Assembly (NCBI GenBank): GCA_963770865.1
Contig: CAVYRD010000018.1
Location: 71,698-135,697 of the forward strand
Reading direction: 5' to 3'
Length of the DNA stretch: 64,000 nucleotides
Source of the DNA: Miltoncostaea sp963770865
Lineage (GTDB): Bacteria; Actinomycetota; Thermoleophilia; Miltoncostaeales; Miltoncostaeaceae
In this document: one piece after another, positions 35,560 through 43,840 of the stretch
Layout of the letters: each line of letters opens with the position of its first letter
Numbering within the stretch: position 1 is the stretch's first letter
Position numbers and translations under genes: made by a program
Notes under the pieces: generated by a model
Seen by the model: the letters and a program-made list of their open reading frames with translations, nothing else
The model's database searches: none
Told to the model about the DNA's origin: nothing

Positions 35560-36603
35560 CTAGCCGATCGCCACGCGCCCGGGCGCGCCCTCCTCCAGGC
35601 GGCCGACGGGGTGGGCCCGCGCGCCCGCGGCCAGCAGGCCGGCCGCCAGCGCGTCGGCGCGGTCCGCCGCCACCGCCATCAGCAGCCCGCCGCTCGTCTG
35701 GGGGTCGCTCAACAGGTCCCACTGCGCGTCCGGGACGCCGGACCCGACATCGGCCCACTGCTGGTAGTGGGCGCGGTTGCGCCGGCCGCCGCCGGGCAGG
35801 TGGCCGGCCGCCGCCAGCTCCGGGACGCCGGGCAGCGCCACGAGGGCGTCCGGGTCGATGCGCGCCGCGAGCCCCCCGGCTGCCGCCATCTCGTGCAGGT
35901 GGCCGAGCAGACCGAAGCCGGTGACGTCCGTGGCGCAGCGCACGCCGTGGGCCAGCGCGACGCGCGACGCCTCCCGGTTGGAGCGCAACATCGACTCCAC
36001 CGCCGCGTCCAGGGCCGATGCGTCGCCGTGGCGGGCGGCGGTCACCGCGATGCCGACGCCCAGGTCCTTGGTCAGCAGAAGCCGGTCGCCCGCCCGGCCG
36101 GCGTCGTTGGTCATCAGGCGGTCCGGGTCGGCCGTGCCCAGCACCGAGAGGCCGTACTTGGGCTCGGGGTCGTCGACCGAGTGGCCGCCGAGCACCGGGC
36201 AGCCGTGCTCGGCCGCCACGCGGGCGCCGCCGCGCATCACGCCGCCGAGCGCCTCCGGATCGCCATCCCGCGGGAAGCAGACCACCGCGAGCGCGAAGAG
36301 CGGCTCGGCGCCCATCGCGTAGAGGTCGCTCAGCGCGTTGGTGGCGGCGATGGCGCCGAACGTCTCGGGATCGTCCACCATCGGCGTGAAGAAGTCGATC
36401 GACGCCACGACGGCGAGGCCGTCGGCGATGCGGTGCACCGCGGCGTCGTCCATCCCCTCGTGCCCGACCAGGATGCCGGCGCGGTCGGGCAGCGGCGGCA
36501 TGTGCGCGAGCGCGCGCGACAGGAGGTCCGGGGAGAGCTTGCAGCCGCACCCCGCCCCGCGCGCCATGGAGGTGAGGGTCCGGCCGGGCTCGATGGCGCT
36601 CAT
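35560..36603 (-). CDS. selD: Selenide, water dikinase (Cys form)
   Basis: SelD makes selenophosphate from selenide and ATP, the donor for selenocysteine tRNA and selenouridine. The 347-residue protein has the active-site loop MARGAGCGCKLSPDLL with Cys and Lys (Cys rather than selenocysteine), VASIDFFTPMVDDPETFGAI, AATNALSDLYAMGAEPLFAL, CPVLGGHSVDDPEPKYG, CATDVTGFGLLGHLHEM and SDPQTSGGLLMAV. All nucleotide and metal motifs are intact. tRNA-Sec is present 20 kb away, so the organism very probably decodes UGA as selenocysteine. SelA and SelB are not in this window. Confidence 0.93.
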   Translation of the reverse strand: MSAIEPGRTLTSMARGAGCGCKLSPDLLSRALAHMPPLPDRAGILVGHEGMDDAAVHRIADGLAVVASIDFFTPMVDDPETFGAIAATNALSDLYAMGAEPLFALAVVCFPRDGDPEALGGVMRGGARVAAEHGCPVLGGHSVDDPEPKYGLSVLGTADPDRLMTNDAGRAGDRLLLTKDLGVGIAVTAARHGDASALDAAVESMLRSNREASRVALAHGVRCATDVTGFGLLGHLHEMAAAGGLAARIDPDALVALPGVPELAAAGHLPGGGRRNRAHYQQWADVGSGVPDAQWDLLSDPQTSGGLLMAVAADRADALAAGLLAAGARAHPVGRLEEGAPGRVAIG

Positions 36604-36625
36604 CCGCCCAGGCTAGCCAAACCCC

Positions 36626-37402
36626 TCAGGACAGGGACGCCACCTGGGCGCGCACCAGATCGGCGAGGGCCGCCGGGTTCTCCAAGTGCGCGAGCGTCCC
36701 CGCGCCGGGCACCAGCGCGGTGGCCGCCCCGGCGTGGCGCACCAGCACCCCGGCCGCCTCCCGCCGCTCGGGCCCGGATCGCGCGCCGACCGCCGCAACG
36801 ACGGGGATGCCGCGCAGCGCCCCGAGCTCGGCGGCCGTCGGCGCGAAGCGTGCGTGCAGCGCCATCTCCTGGCGCACGACCGACGCCGAGCGCCGCGCCT
36901 CCGCGCGCCCGTAGGTGCCGATCGAGCCCCAGGTGCGCGGCCCGGCGAGCGCCGCCGCGACCATGTCGGCGCCGACGGCCGGCGACGCGGCGGCCGCGAC
37001 CGCCCGCGCCAGCCGGGCGCAGAGGGCGTGGACGCCGGGGGCCAGGGGGCCGAGCGCCGGCTCGTGCAGCACGGCGCCGGCGCAGCGGCCGGGGTTGGCC
37101 ATCGCGAAGGCCGTGAGGATCGTGGCCCCGTCCCCCACCCCGACCGCGCTCGCGCGCTCGATCTCCAGGCGGTCGAGCAGGGCCAGGATGTCGGCCGCGT
37201 CGTCCTCGGGGCGCCCGCACCCGGGGCGGGCGGCCGTGCGCCCGTAGCCGCGGCGGTGGACGACGATGACGCGGGCTTGGCCGAGGAGCGCCTCGGCGGT
37301 GCCGGCGAACGACGCGGGCCCGAAGGCGACCCCGTGCACCAGCAGGACCGGGTGGCCCCGCCCCACGTCGTCGCACTGCACGGTCCCGGTGGCGGTTCGC
37401 AT
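36626..37402 (-). CDS. Alpha/beta-hydrolase-fold protein lacking the nucleophile Ser
   Basis: The 258-residue protein keeps the fold marks VLLVHGVAFGPASFAGTA and RVIVVHRRGYGRTAARPG, plus a late His in AGTLAHLENPAALADL. The nucleophile elbow reads ASAVGVGDGATILTAFAM, so the Gly-x-Ser-x-Gly Ser is Gly. Either the enzyme is inactive, or another residue such as the next Asp is used. It lies 22 bases upstream of selD, so the two could share a transcript, but no link in function is known. Confidence 0.75.
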   Translation of the reverse strand: MRTATGTVQCDDVGRGHPVLLVHGVAFGPASFAGTAEALLGQARVIVVHRRGYGRTAARPGCGRPEDDAADILALLDRLEIERASAVGVGDGATILTAFAMANPGRCAGAVLHEPALGPLAPGVHALCARLARAVAAAASPAVGADMVAAALAGPRTWGSIGTYGRAEARRSASVVRQEMALHARFAPTAAELGALRGIPVVAAVGARSGPERREAAGVLVRHAGAATALVPGAGTLAHLENPAALADLVRAQVASLS

Positions 37403-37544
37403 GCGTCGTTACTAACGGGACCGGGCGGGGCGCCGCCATCGCCCGGGGGCGCAAAAGGAGCCCCCCGGGTCCGCCCCGGCGTCACGTGCCGTCCTCCGAC
37501 TAGGATCCGGCCAGCGTCCGTCCGCCGTCCGGAGGAGGTCTCCG

Positions 37545-37769
37545 ATGGGCTCGAACATCGTGCTGTGGGCCGGCAAGCGCCTGAGCGACGAGGAGGCCGA
37601 CGCCGCGCGCAGGGCCGTGGACCTGCTGCGCCGGACCGGCGACCCCGACGCGGCCGACGCGTTCGCCCGCTTCCTGCCGGGGGCGGACCACCCCTGGACC
37701 CCCGACGAGCTCGAGCAGGGGGCGCACGCAGGCCCCTGGCTCGAGCTCGATGGAGGCCTCGAGGCGTAG
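37545..37769 (+). CDS. Small hypothetical protein
   Basis: The ATG at 37545 follows a strong GGAGGAGG site. The 74-residue product (VLWAGKRLSDEEADAARRAV, DAADAFARFLPGADHPWTPD) is acidic and has no membrane segment. The family is unknown. It is divergent from the hydrolase at 36626-37402 and convergent with the gene after it. The intergenic stretch 37403-37544 holds no other gene. Confidence 0.6.
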   Translation: MGSNIVLWAGKRLSDEEADAARRAVDLLRRTGDPDAADAFARFLPGADHPWTPDELEQGAHAGPWLELDGGLEA

Positions 37770-37798
37770 CCCCGAGGGTCGCGGCGCCCCGGACGGCG

Positions 37799-38272
37799 CT
37801 ACGGCTTGGGCGAGTCGAAGATCTGGATGAGGCCGAGGTCGATGACCGCGGCGAACGGGCCGGGCGAGCCGGCGGGCGTGAGGTAGGTCAGAAGGGCGGT
37901 CGCGTGGTAGGCGACGTCGGGGGCCCCGCCGAGGGTCGGCGTGCCGGCCGGGAAGGGCACCGAGGCCGAGAACGACATGCGCTGGTTCGGGTAGACGCCC
38001 GTCAGCGTGCCGGTCAGGTAGTTCACGAACACGGGCGGCGCCACCATCTCGACGCCCTGGTTGCCGATCGACTCGAGCGCCACCTGGAGGCGCCAGCGGC
38101 CGTCGAGGATGGCGACGACCGGGCCCTCGAGGAACCAGTCGGCGCTGACCGACCAGGCGTCCTCGGTGCGGATGACCGTCGTGGGGTTCCCGCTGCCCGG
38201 GTCCTTGACCTGAGCGGTGAAGTCACCGGACGTGATGAGCGGCGACGGGATGGGGAGCTGGATGGAGGCCAT
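37799..38272 (-). CDS. Hypothetical beta-rich protein
   Basis: The 157-residue protein from ATG 38272 (MASIQLPIPSPLITSGDF) contains a beta-rich run: VVAILDGRWRLQVALESIGN, FVNYLTGTLTGVYPNQRMSF and DVAYHATALLTYLTPAG. The frame extends to a TTG at 38323, but the ATG has the better position. There is no signal peptide or helix. I do not recognise the family. Confidence 0.6.
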   Translation of the reverse strand: MASIQLPIPSPLITSGDFTAQVKDPGSGNPTTVIRTEDAWSVSADWFLEGPVVAILDGRWRLQVALESIGNQGVEMVAPPVFVNYLTGTLTGVYPNQRMSFSASVPFPAGTPTLGGAPDVAYHATALLTYLTPAGSPGPFAAVIDLGLIQIFDSPKP

Positions 38273-38351
38273 GTCACGTTCCTTGTTTCGGAGTTTCAGT
38301 GTCGCCTTCGCGGAATTGCGCAAGCGATGGGTGGAACCTAGAAAGCCCCGC

Positions 38352-39404
38352 TTAGGCAGCGATTACCCGGGGCTTACGGGCACCGCGGACCGGCTCGCCG
38401 CGGCCGAGGATGCGGTCACGGGCCGCCCGCGTCTCGGGCCCGGGGTCCACGCCCAGCCGGCGTCGCAGGGCCTCGCGGCAGGCGTCGAACTGGCGCAGCG
38501 CGAGGTAGCCGCGACCGTCGGCGGCGTGGATGTCCATGAGCATGCGGTGGACGTCCTCGCGCTCGGGCTCGGCCGCCAGCACCGCCCGCAGAACCTCGAC
38601 CCCCTCCTCGCGGGCGCCGATGGCGGCGAGCGACTCCCCGAGGCCGGTCAGCACCGCGAGGTGGTCGGCCTCGAGGGCGCGGCGCATCGCCACGATCCAG
38701 TCCTCGTAGGGCTCGTCCGCGTAGAGCGGGCCGCCGTAGAGGGCCCGCGCGGCCGAGAGCAGGCGCACGGCCTGGCTGTGGTCGCCCGCCCGCCGGCACT
38801 CCGCCCCGCGGCGGGCCAGTCGCTCGAACTCCTCGCGGTCGACCCGGACCTCGACGGCGGGGTCGATCCCGTAGGACTCGTCGCGGAACACGATGACCGG
38901 GTGGTCGCCGTAGGCCGCCCGCAGCGCGCGGCGCAGCAGGGTCACGGCCACGTTCAGGCTGTTGCGCGCCGCCGCGGGCGAGGAGCCCGGCCAGAAGGCC
39001 TCGAGCAGCACCTCCCGGGGAACCGGGCGGGCGCGGTGGGCCACCAGGTACTGGAGCACCAGGCGCGAGCGGCGCGGCGGGTCGATGGCGCGCCCGCCGG
39101 CCCGGACGGCGGTGGCCCCGAGGGCGCGCACCTCCAGCGCCGGCAGCGCGCCGGCGGCCTCACCCGGCGGGGCCGGGCCGGCGAGCAGGGTCTCGACGCG
39201 CTCGCGCAGGCGCTCGAGCGCGCGACCGGCCTCGCCGCCGGGCCAGGGGGCCCCGACGCGCTGGAGCAGGTCCTCGCAGGCCCCGCAGATCGTCACCGCG
39301 GCGGCGGCCGCCCCGTCGGCGCCCACGTCCCATCGCCCCTCGACCATCGTCCGCCTCCCGCTGAGGATCGCCTGATGGCGGGCAGGCTCTCCGGCGGCCC
39401 TCAC
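38352..39404 (-). CDS. SARP/AfsR-like transcriptional regulator with BTAD domain
   Basis: After a Cys-containing N-terminal part (AVTICGACEDLLQRVG), residues 90-180 form a winged helix (VRALGATAVRAGGRAI, RSRLVLQYLVAHRARPVPRE, SLNVAVTLLRRALRAA). The BTAD tetratricopeptide-like domain follows (FERLARRGAECRRAGD, MLMDIHAADGRGYLALRQFD, REALRRRLGVDPGPETR). It has no ATPase domain, so it is the short regulator form. The start may be at 39347 (MVEGRW) rather than 39404. It is divergent from the MarR-like membrane gene. Confidence 0.8.
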   Translation of the reverse strand: MRAAGEPARHQAILSGRRTMVEGRWDVGADGAAAAAVTICGACEDLLQRVGAPWPGGEAGRALERLRERVETLLAGPAPPGEAAGALPALEVRALGATAVRAGGRAIDPPRRSRLVLQYLVAHRARPVPREVLLEAFWPGSSPAAARNSLNVAVTLLRRALRAAYGDHPVIVFRDESYGIDPAVEVRVDREEFERLARRGAECRRAGDHSQAVRLLSAARALYGGPLYADEPYEDWIVAMRRALEADHLAVLTGLGESLAAIGAREEGVEVLRAVLAAEPEREDVHRMLMDIHAADGRGYLALRQFDACREALRRRLGVDPGPETRAARDRILGRGEPVRGARKPRVIAA

Positions 39405-39514
39405 GGGCGGCTCACGGGCCTCTCACGGCCCCGTGTGACCCGTGCGGTCAAGTGGCGGGGCCTCCGACCGATAGGGGCAGGGCACGTCCCAACGCGAGGG
39501 AGACCGCGGAAAGC

Positions 39515-40951
39515 GTGACGACCTACCTCTTCATCGGGCTGATCCTGCTGCTCGCGGTGTACCTCGTGCGCGCGCGGCGCGCCCGGCCCGCCGCCGGCGC
39601 GGACACCCCGGCGCCTCCGAAGCGCCCGTCGCTGCGCAAGCCGAAGGCCCGGGCGGCCGCATCCGCCCCGGCACCGGCGCCCGCCGACGCCCCCCGCGCC
39701 GACGCCCCGGCGCCGACGGCCTTCGGGCCCCGCCCGCTGGAGCCCGCCATGGCGTGGGAGCCCGGCGAGACGATCGTCGAGCCGGGCTGGCCCCTTCCCG
39801 GCGAGATCGCCGGCACCTGGTCGCCGCCGCTCAGCCCCTCCGGCCCGTCGCCCTTCCCCGAGGCGGCCCCCGAGCCGATGGCCGTGGTCGAGTGGGCCCC
39901 CGCCGGCGCGCCGGCCGAGGAGCCCGAGGCCGTCGCCGAGAGCGACCCCTCCGCCGACCTGCCGGCAGCCGAGGACTGGGTCATGCCCGCCCTCGACCCC
40001 GCGCCGTCCGCGGCGCCGCCGTGGGTGCCGGGCCAGGACGAGGTCGACGCCCCGGCGGCCCCGTCCGACGACGTGTTCCCCGCCTGGATCGACCCGGCCC
40101 CGGCCGAGGTCGCCGCCGCGGTCGACGCCCCGGCCCCGGCCGAGGCACCGGACATGCCGGAGCTGGCCTGGCTCAGCGAGAGCGCGCCCGCCGCGGAGCC
40201 CGCCTGGCTCGCCGGCCTGGACGCACCGCAGACCGCGGAGCCCGAGGCCCCGGAGACCGAGCCCGGGATTGCGGACGCCCCCCCGACGATCGCATGGCTC
40301 CCCTCCGGTCCCGGGACCCCCGCCGAGCCCGCGGCTGAGGCCGAGGCCGAGCCCTCAGCCGCGCCCGAGGCCGTCGCCGCGCCCGAGGCTCCGGCCGAGG
40401 AGCCCATCGCGGAGCCCGAGCCCGAGCGTGAGTCCACGCTCGCGCCCGTCGCCGAGGAGCCGCGGGCCTTCGCCTGGTCCCCGGAGCCCTCCCCCGCCGC
40501 CGAGCCCCTCCCGGAGCCGGTCGCCGCCGCGTCGCTCGAGGACCAGTCGGCCGAGGTGGCCGGGCTCGTGGCAGGGCTGGCCGAGGGCCTGGTGCCGTTC
40601 GCCCGCATCCCGGACCGCCTCGGCGTGACCCCGCGCATGCTGGCCCTGATGCGCTCGCTGGCCGAGGAGCCGCGCACCGTCACGGACCAGGCCCGCCTGC
40701 TGGGCGCGTCGCGCCCCGTGGTCGCCGACCTCTGCTCACGCCTCGTCGTCCTCGGCCTGGCCACCCGCGAGCCCCTGCCGGCCGACCGGCGCCGCGTGCT
40801 GGTCACCCTCACCCCCGCCGGCCGCCGCACCGTGGCCGGCGCCGACGCGGCGGCCTCCCCCGCCGACGTGGCCGGGCTCATCTCCGGCCTGCCCGCGACC
40901 GAGCGCGACGCGCTGGTCAGCGGCCTGCGGGCCCTGCGCGCCGCGCGCTGA
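39515..40951 (+). CDS. Membrane-anchored protein with long acidic Ala/Pro linker and C-terminal MarR-like domain
   Basis: A GTG start gives 478 residues. Residues 3-18 are a helix (TYLFIGLILLLAVYLVRARR) with a basic stop-transfer end. A 330-residue linker of Ala, Pro, Glu and Trp follows (EAPDMPELAWLSESAPAAEP, repeats of EPEPE and AWL). The last 130 residues are MarR-like: RIPDRLGVTPRMLALMRSLA, LLGASRPVVADLCSRLVVLG, EPLPADRRRVLVTLTPAGRR. DNA binding on a long membrane tether is unusual. The frame is unbroken and ends normally. It is divergent from the SARP gene. Confidence 0.75.
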   Translation: MTTYLFIGLILLLAVYLVRARRARPAAGADTPAPPKRPSLRKPKARAAASAPAPAPADAPRADAPAPTAFGPRPLEPAMAWEPGETIVEPGWPLPGEIAGTWSPPLSPSGPSPFPEAAPEPMAVVEWAPAGAPAEEPEAVAESDPSADLPAAEDWVMPALDPAPSAAPPWVPGQDEVDAPAAPSDDVFPAWIDPAPAEVAAAVDAPAPAEAPDMPELAWLSESAPAAEPAWLAGLDAPQTAEPEAPETEPGIADAPPTIAWLPSGPGTPAEPAAEAEAEPSAAPEAVAAPEAPAEEPIAEPEPERESTLAPVAEEPRAFAWSPEPSPAAEPLPEPVAAASLEDQSAEVAGLVAGLAEGLVPFARIPDRLGVTPRMLALMRSLAEEPRTVTDQARLLGASRPVVADLCSRLVVLGLATREPLPADRRRVLVTLTPAGRRTVAGADAAASPADVAGLISGLPATERDALVSGLRALRAAR

Positions 40952-40963
40952 GACCCTCCGGGT

Positions 40964-40992
40964 CACGCGCCGCCCGTCCGGGGCGGCGCGTG
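40964..40992. terminator. Strong hairpin between convergent genes
   Basis: CACGCGCCGCCC is followed by GTCC and GGGGCGGCGCGTG, giving a 12-base perfect stem. It lies just after the MarR-like gene and before the stop of the chimeric gene, so it can end both transcripts. Confidence 0.6.
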
Positions 40993-41008
40993 GCCCACGA
41001 GGCCTGCC

Positions 41009-41827
41009 TCAGGCGCGTCCCGACGACTGGCGGCCGCGGCGGGCCGTCGCGTCGATCGTGACGGCCAGGAGCAGCACGGCGCCCGTGACCATGAACTTGA
41101 CGTCCGAGTCGAGCGCCTTCAGGTCCATCCCGTTGGAGATCGACCCGATGACCAGCGCACCGAGGAGCGCCGACCAGGCGGTGCCGCGGCCCCCGAAGAG
41201 GCTGGTGCCGCCGATGACGGCCGCGGCGATGGAGTTGAGGAGCACGTCGCCGCCGCCGGAGGACTGGTTGACCGCGAACAGCCGCGACGCCGCCATGATG
41301 CCGCCGATGGCGGCGAGGGTTGAGCACATGATGAAGACGGTGAGCCGGATCCGGTTGAGCGAGATGCCGGCCCGGCGAGCGGCCTCGGCGTTGCCGCCGA
41401 CCGCGTAGACGTGGCGGCCGAAGGCCGTGTGCCGGGTGATGAAGTCCACGACGATCACGATGCCCACGAAGATGACCGTCGCGAGCGGGACGCCGCGGTC
41501 GGCGTTCAGCACGGCCACCGCCACGATCACGCCGGCCACCACCGGGACACCGGCCGCGACCGCGGCGCGGGCCACCGGCACGTGGGCGCGGTTGGGGGCG
41601 GCGACGACCACGAGGTCGATGTCGCCGGGGCGGTCCCACAGCGCGTCGGCGCGGTCGACCACCCGCACGCCGGGGTGGTCCGCCTCGGCGGCGGCGCGGC
41701 GCTCCGGGTCGCCGGTCACCACCGCGCTCACGCGCATGTCCGGCCGGGCGGCGATCAGCGGTGCGTGGAAGACGCGGCCGGCGAGGCCGTAGCCGACGAT
41801 CGCGACGCGCAACGGGGCGGCGGGCAT
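41009..41827 (-). CDS. In-frame chimera: Gfo/Idh oxidoreductase N-terminus joined to XylH-like permease C-terminus
   Basis: The ATG at 41827 follows GGAGGTCACC. Residues 1-95 are a Gfo/Idh Rossmann domain (RVAIVGYGLAGRVFHAPLIA, VVVAAPNRAHVPVARAAVAA). After GVPVV the frame becomes the last 170 residues of a sugar ABC-transport permease: GVIVAVAVLNADRGVPLATV, AVGGNAEAARRAGISLNRIR, SSGGGDVLLNSIAAAVIGGT and SLFGGRGTAWSALLGALV. About two thirds of the enzyme and the N-terminal half of the permease are missing. The join is in frame but cannot make a working product of either parent. A deletion or an assembly join fits; no such fusion is known to me. Confidence 0.75.
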   Translation of the reverse strand: MPAAPLRVAIVGYGLAGRVFHAPLIAARPDMRVSAVVTGDPERRAAAEADHPGVRVVDRADALWDRPGDIDLVVVAAPNRAHVPVARAAVAAGVPVVAGVIVAVAVLNADRGVPLATVIFVGIVIVVDFITRHTAFGRHVYAVGGNAEAARRAGISLNRIRLTVFIMCSTLAAIGGIMAASRLFAVNQSSGGGDVLLNSIAAAVIGGTSLFGGRGTAWSALLGALVIGSISNGMDLKALDSDVKFMVTGAVLLLAVTIDATARRGRQSSGRA

Positions 41828-42103
41828 GGTGACCTCCACGGAACGGCGAAGACCGCCGAGGCTACCTGCAGGCGGACGCGCAGAGGGCGGCGGGTGGAGG
41901 GTGCCCTTCCCCCCACCCGCGCCCCGCGTGCTCAGCGTCGAGCGGTGAAACCCGCGCTCATCGCCGTGGCTGATGATGAATCTGGCGAGTCGAGTCGCGC
42001 GCCCGTCGTTCGGAGGTTGGTGACCTGGCCATTGGTATGGTCGTCGAGGCCCGTGACCGGATACGCGGTCCGGCGCCCGGTCCGCACGCGCGCTGGCCCG
42101 GCG

Positions 42104-42134
42104 CGGACGGAACGGCGTAGGAGTCGAACCTACC
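42104..42134 (+). repeat. Left attachment site, partial tRNA-Sec 3' end
   Basis: This 31-base copy is identical to 56589-56619 and holds the T-arm and the 3' acceptor strand of tRNA-Sec, with no remainder of the tRNA. Bases on either side differ from the other copy (G versus C before, C versus G after), which fixes the repeat length. It marks the left element border. Confidence 0.9.
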
Positions 42135-42162
42135 CTGTAAATGAGGCATAATTTTCGGAGCG

Positions 42163-42184
42163 GTGTACCCACGGGTATACCCAC
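42163..42184 (+). promoter_or_regulatory. Paired GTRTACCCAC arm-type sites, left end
   Basis: GTGTACCCAC at 42163 and GTATACCCAC at 42175 are spaced 12 bases apart. The same pair at the same spacing and orientation occurs near the right end at 56492 and 56504. They are placed like the arm sites bound by the N-terminal domain of a tyrosine integrase. Confidence 0.6.
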
Positions 42185-42241
42185 GCCGGCGACGCGCAGT
42201 GCACGTTTCTCGCGGTCACCAAGTCTGCACGCACCCGCCCG

Positions 42242-42517
42242 TCAGCCGGCGCGCACGTACTGGCCGATGGCCCGGCGGATCGCCTCGGACACACTGATCT
42301 TCTCCTCCGCGGCGCGCAGCAGCAGTTCGCGCCGGAGCTCAGGATCCAAACGAACAGACTCCACAGAGGCGGCCGCCGAGCCCATCGGCGGGCGACCGCC
42401 CCGGCGACGCCGGATCTCGTTGACGTCGTAACCGCGCTCGGCCTCGTCGGCCATCCGCTCGACCATCTCATCGGTGATGGGCGTACCGTCGGCCGTGGTT
42501 CCATGGGTCTTCGGCAT
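42242..42517 (-). CDS. Ribbon-helix-helix-like antitoxin
   Basis: The 91-residue product from ATG 42517 (MPKTHG) has an N-terminal region DEMVERMADEAERGYDVNEI followed by RRRRGGRPPMGSAAA. A C-terminal RHS-type DNA-binding part follows: ESVRLDPELRRELLLRAAEE and KISVSEAIRRAIGQYV, the pattern of CopG-like ribbon-helix-helix proteins. It starts two bases after the toxin stop, in toxin-first order. A GTG at 42523 is an alternative start. Confidence 0.75.
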   Translation of the reverse strand: MPKTHGTTADGTPITDEMVERMADEAERGYDVNEIRRRRGGRPPMGSAAASVESVRLDPELRRELLLRAAEEKISVSEAIRRAIGQYVRAG

Positions 42518-42519
42518 AG

Positions 42520-42762
42520 TCACGATCTCCTGTCCAGCAGCGGCAGATACTTGGCTCTCATCGGCATCGCGTGCATCACCGCGGGCCCCTCGGGCCGGTC
42601 CAGCACGACCAGCTCGAGCATGTTGCCGGCCCGGTCAGGACCGAGCACCAGATAGCGAGTCGGGTGGTCGTCGACCTCCTCCACGAGCAGTGCCGCGCGC
42701 AGCGCATGCTGGATGTCCTGGTCCTCGACACCGTGGCGAAAGCCGGACCGGAGAACCTCCAC
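42520..42762 (-). CDS. Putative toxin paired with the RHH antitoxin
   Basis: A GTG start at 42762 gives 80 residues: RHGVEDQDIQHALRAALLVE, TRYLVLGPDRAGNMLELVVL and AVMHAMPMRAKYLPLL. The HGVxxxDIxHAL...RxLxxGPDRAGNxLE...HAMPMR pattern recurs next to RHH antitoxins in actinobacteria and looks like a small RelE/BrnT-size toxin; I infer the role from context. The integrase stop is 13 bases upstream. The start choice is set by the GTG, as no ATG is near. Confidence 0.65.
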   Translation of the reverse strand: MEVLRSGFRHGVEDQDIQHALRAALLVEEVDDHPTRYLVLGPDRAGNMLELVVLDRPEGPAVMHAMPMRAKYLPLLDRRS

Positions 42763-42775
42763 GCGCAGTATCGTA

Positions 42776-43828
42776 CTACGAAACCACGCGGGCGCCACCG
42801 GCCGGCAGGAATGTCTCGCGGTCGATCTCGCGGCCGATGACGACATGCGTGTAGCGGTTCGCGGTGGTCGCCAGGTCGCGCTGGCCGGCCCACTCGCCGA
42901 TCTGCGCCCAGGAGCGCCCGTCGCGGTGCCAGAGGGAGATCCGGCGGTGACGCAGATCGTGCGGGCTCCACAGGGGCGTTCCGGTCGCCTTGCAGGCGCG
43001 CGCGATCTCCCTTCGCAGGTTGGCCTGCGCCAGCCATCCGAAGACGCGGGCCTCGAGCTCGCGATCCTCGTGGGGCACCAGATCGTCAACCGCGGTGAAG
43101 ACGTCAACCGGCACCGGTACCCAGCGGCCCCGACGTCCCTTCTCGCGCTGGCGAGCCACCCGCCAGCGACTCTCGCGGGTGTCGAGATCGCCCCAGGTGA
43201 GGCTCTCCAGCTCACCGACGCGCATTCCGGTGGCGTCAAGAACTACCAACAGCAGCCTGTAGCGAGGCGCCACGGCCCCGAGGACCGCCTCCACTGCCTC
43301 CGCGTCCGGGGCCTCGATCTCCTCGCGAACGTCTCGTGGAAGCCGCACCCGTCGATCGCGGGCCGGGTTCGGGGCGATTCCCTCGTGGTCGAGCACCATC
43401 GCCAGAGCGTTGACGATCTTGCGCGTGTAGCCGGGTGTGTACGTGGCGGCCAACGTACCGACCCATTCGGCGACCTCGGCCGGGGTTATCGATCCCGGCT
43501 CGCGCGCCCCGAAAGCCTTGAGGACGTGAACCAAGGACTTGCGATGGACGTTGGCGGTGTTCGCGGCGATGTCGATGCGGCTCGCCTGCCAGCGCGCCGC
43601 CGCGTCGGCGAGCGCCACTGGCGCCCGATCCCGAAGGCCGCGGACGTCGGGCACCCGCATCGCCGCCAACTCACCCGACACCCAGCGCGCGCGTGCCTCG
43701 GCCTCCCGGCGCGTTCTGAAACTCCCGGCGTACCGATGGGTCGTCTCCGCACCGCCGAGCCGAAACCGCACCCGGTAGCGGACCGCACCCGAGGCGAGGG
43801 ACACCTTCAGGATGTGAACGCTGGCCAT
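42776..43828 (-). CDS. Tyrosine recombinase (integrase)
   Basis: The 350-residue protein has an N-terminal arm-binding part (HILKVSLASGAVRYRVRFRL, GSFRTRREAEARARWVSGEL). A SAM-like core-binding domain follows (HVLKAFGAREPGSITPAEVA). The catalytic domain has Arg in DATGMRVGELESLTWGDLD, the His-x-x-Arg in SPHDLRHRRISLWHRDGRSW and the nucleophile Tyr in TTANRYTHVVIG. Residues and order are intact, so it should be active. It is read toward the left att site, as usual for these elements. Confidence 0.92.
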   Translation of the reverse strand: MASVHILKVSLASGAVRYRVRFRLGGAETTHRYAGSFRTRREAEARARWVSGELAAMRVPDVRGLRDRAPVALADAAARWQASRIDIAANTANVHRKSLVHVLKAFGAREPGSITPAEVAEWVGTLAATYTPGYTRKIVNALAMVLDHEGIAPNPARDRRVRLPRDVREEIEAPDAEAVEAVLGAVAPRYRLLLVVLDATGMRVGELESLTWGDLDTRESRWRVARQREKGRRGRWVPVPVDVFTAVDDLVPHEDRELEARVFGWLAQANLRREIARACKATGTPLWSPHDLRHRRISLWHRDGRSWAQIGEWAGQRDLATTANRYTHVVIGREIDRETFLPAGGARVVS

Positions 43829-43840
43829 TGTCTTGCGAGC

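Noticed and set aside
41828..42184. Upstream extension of the chimeric enzyme-permease frame into the att region
   Set aside because: The residues before the ATG at 41827 are Arg/Pro rich with no homology; that ATG has a strong ribosome site and starts a canonical Rossmann motif.
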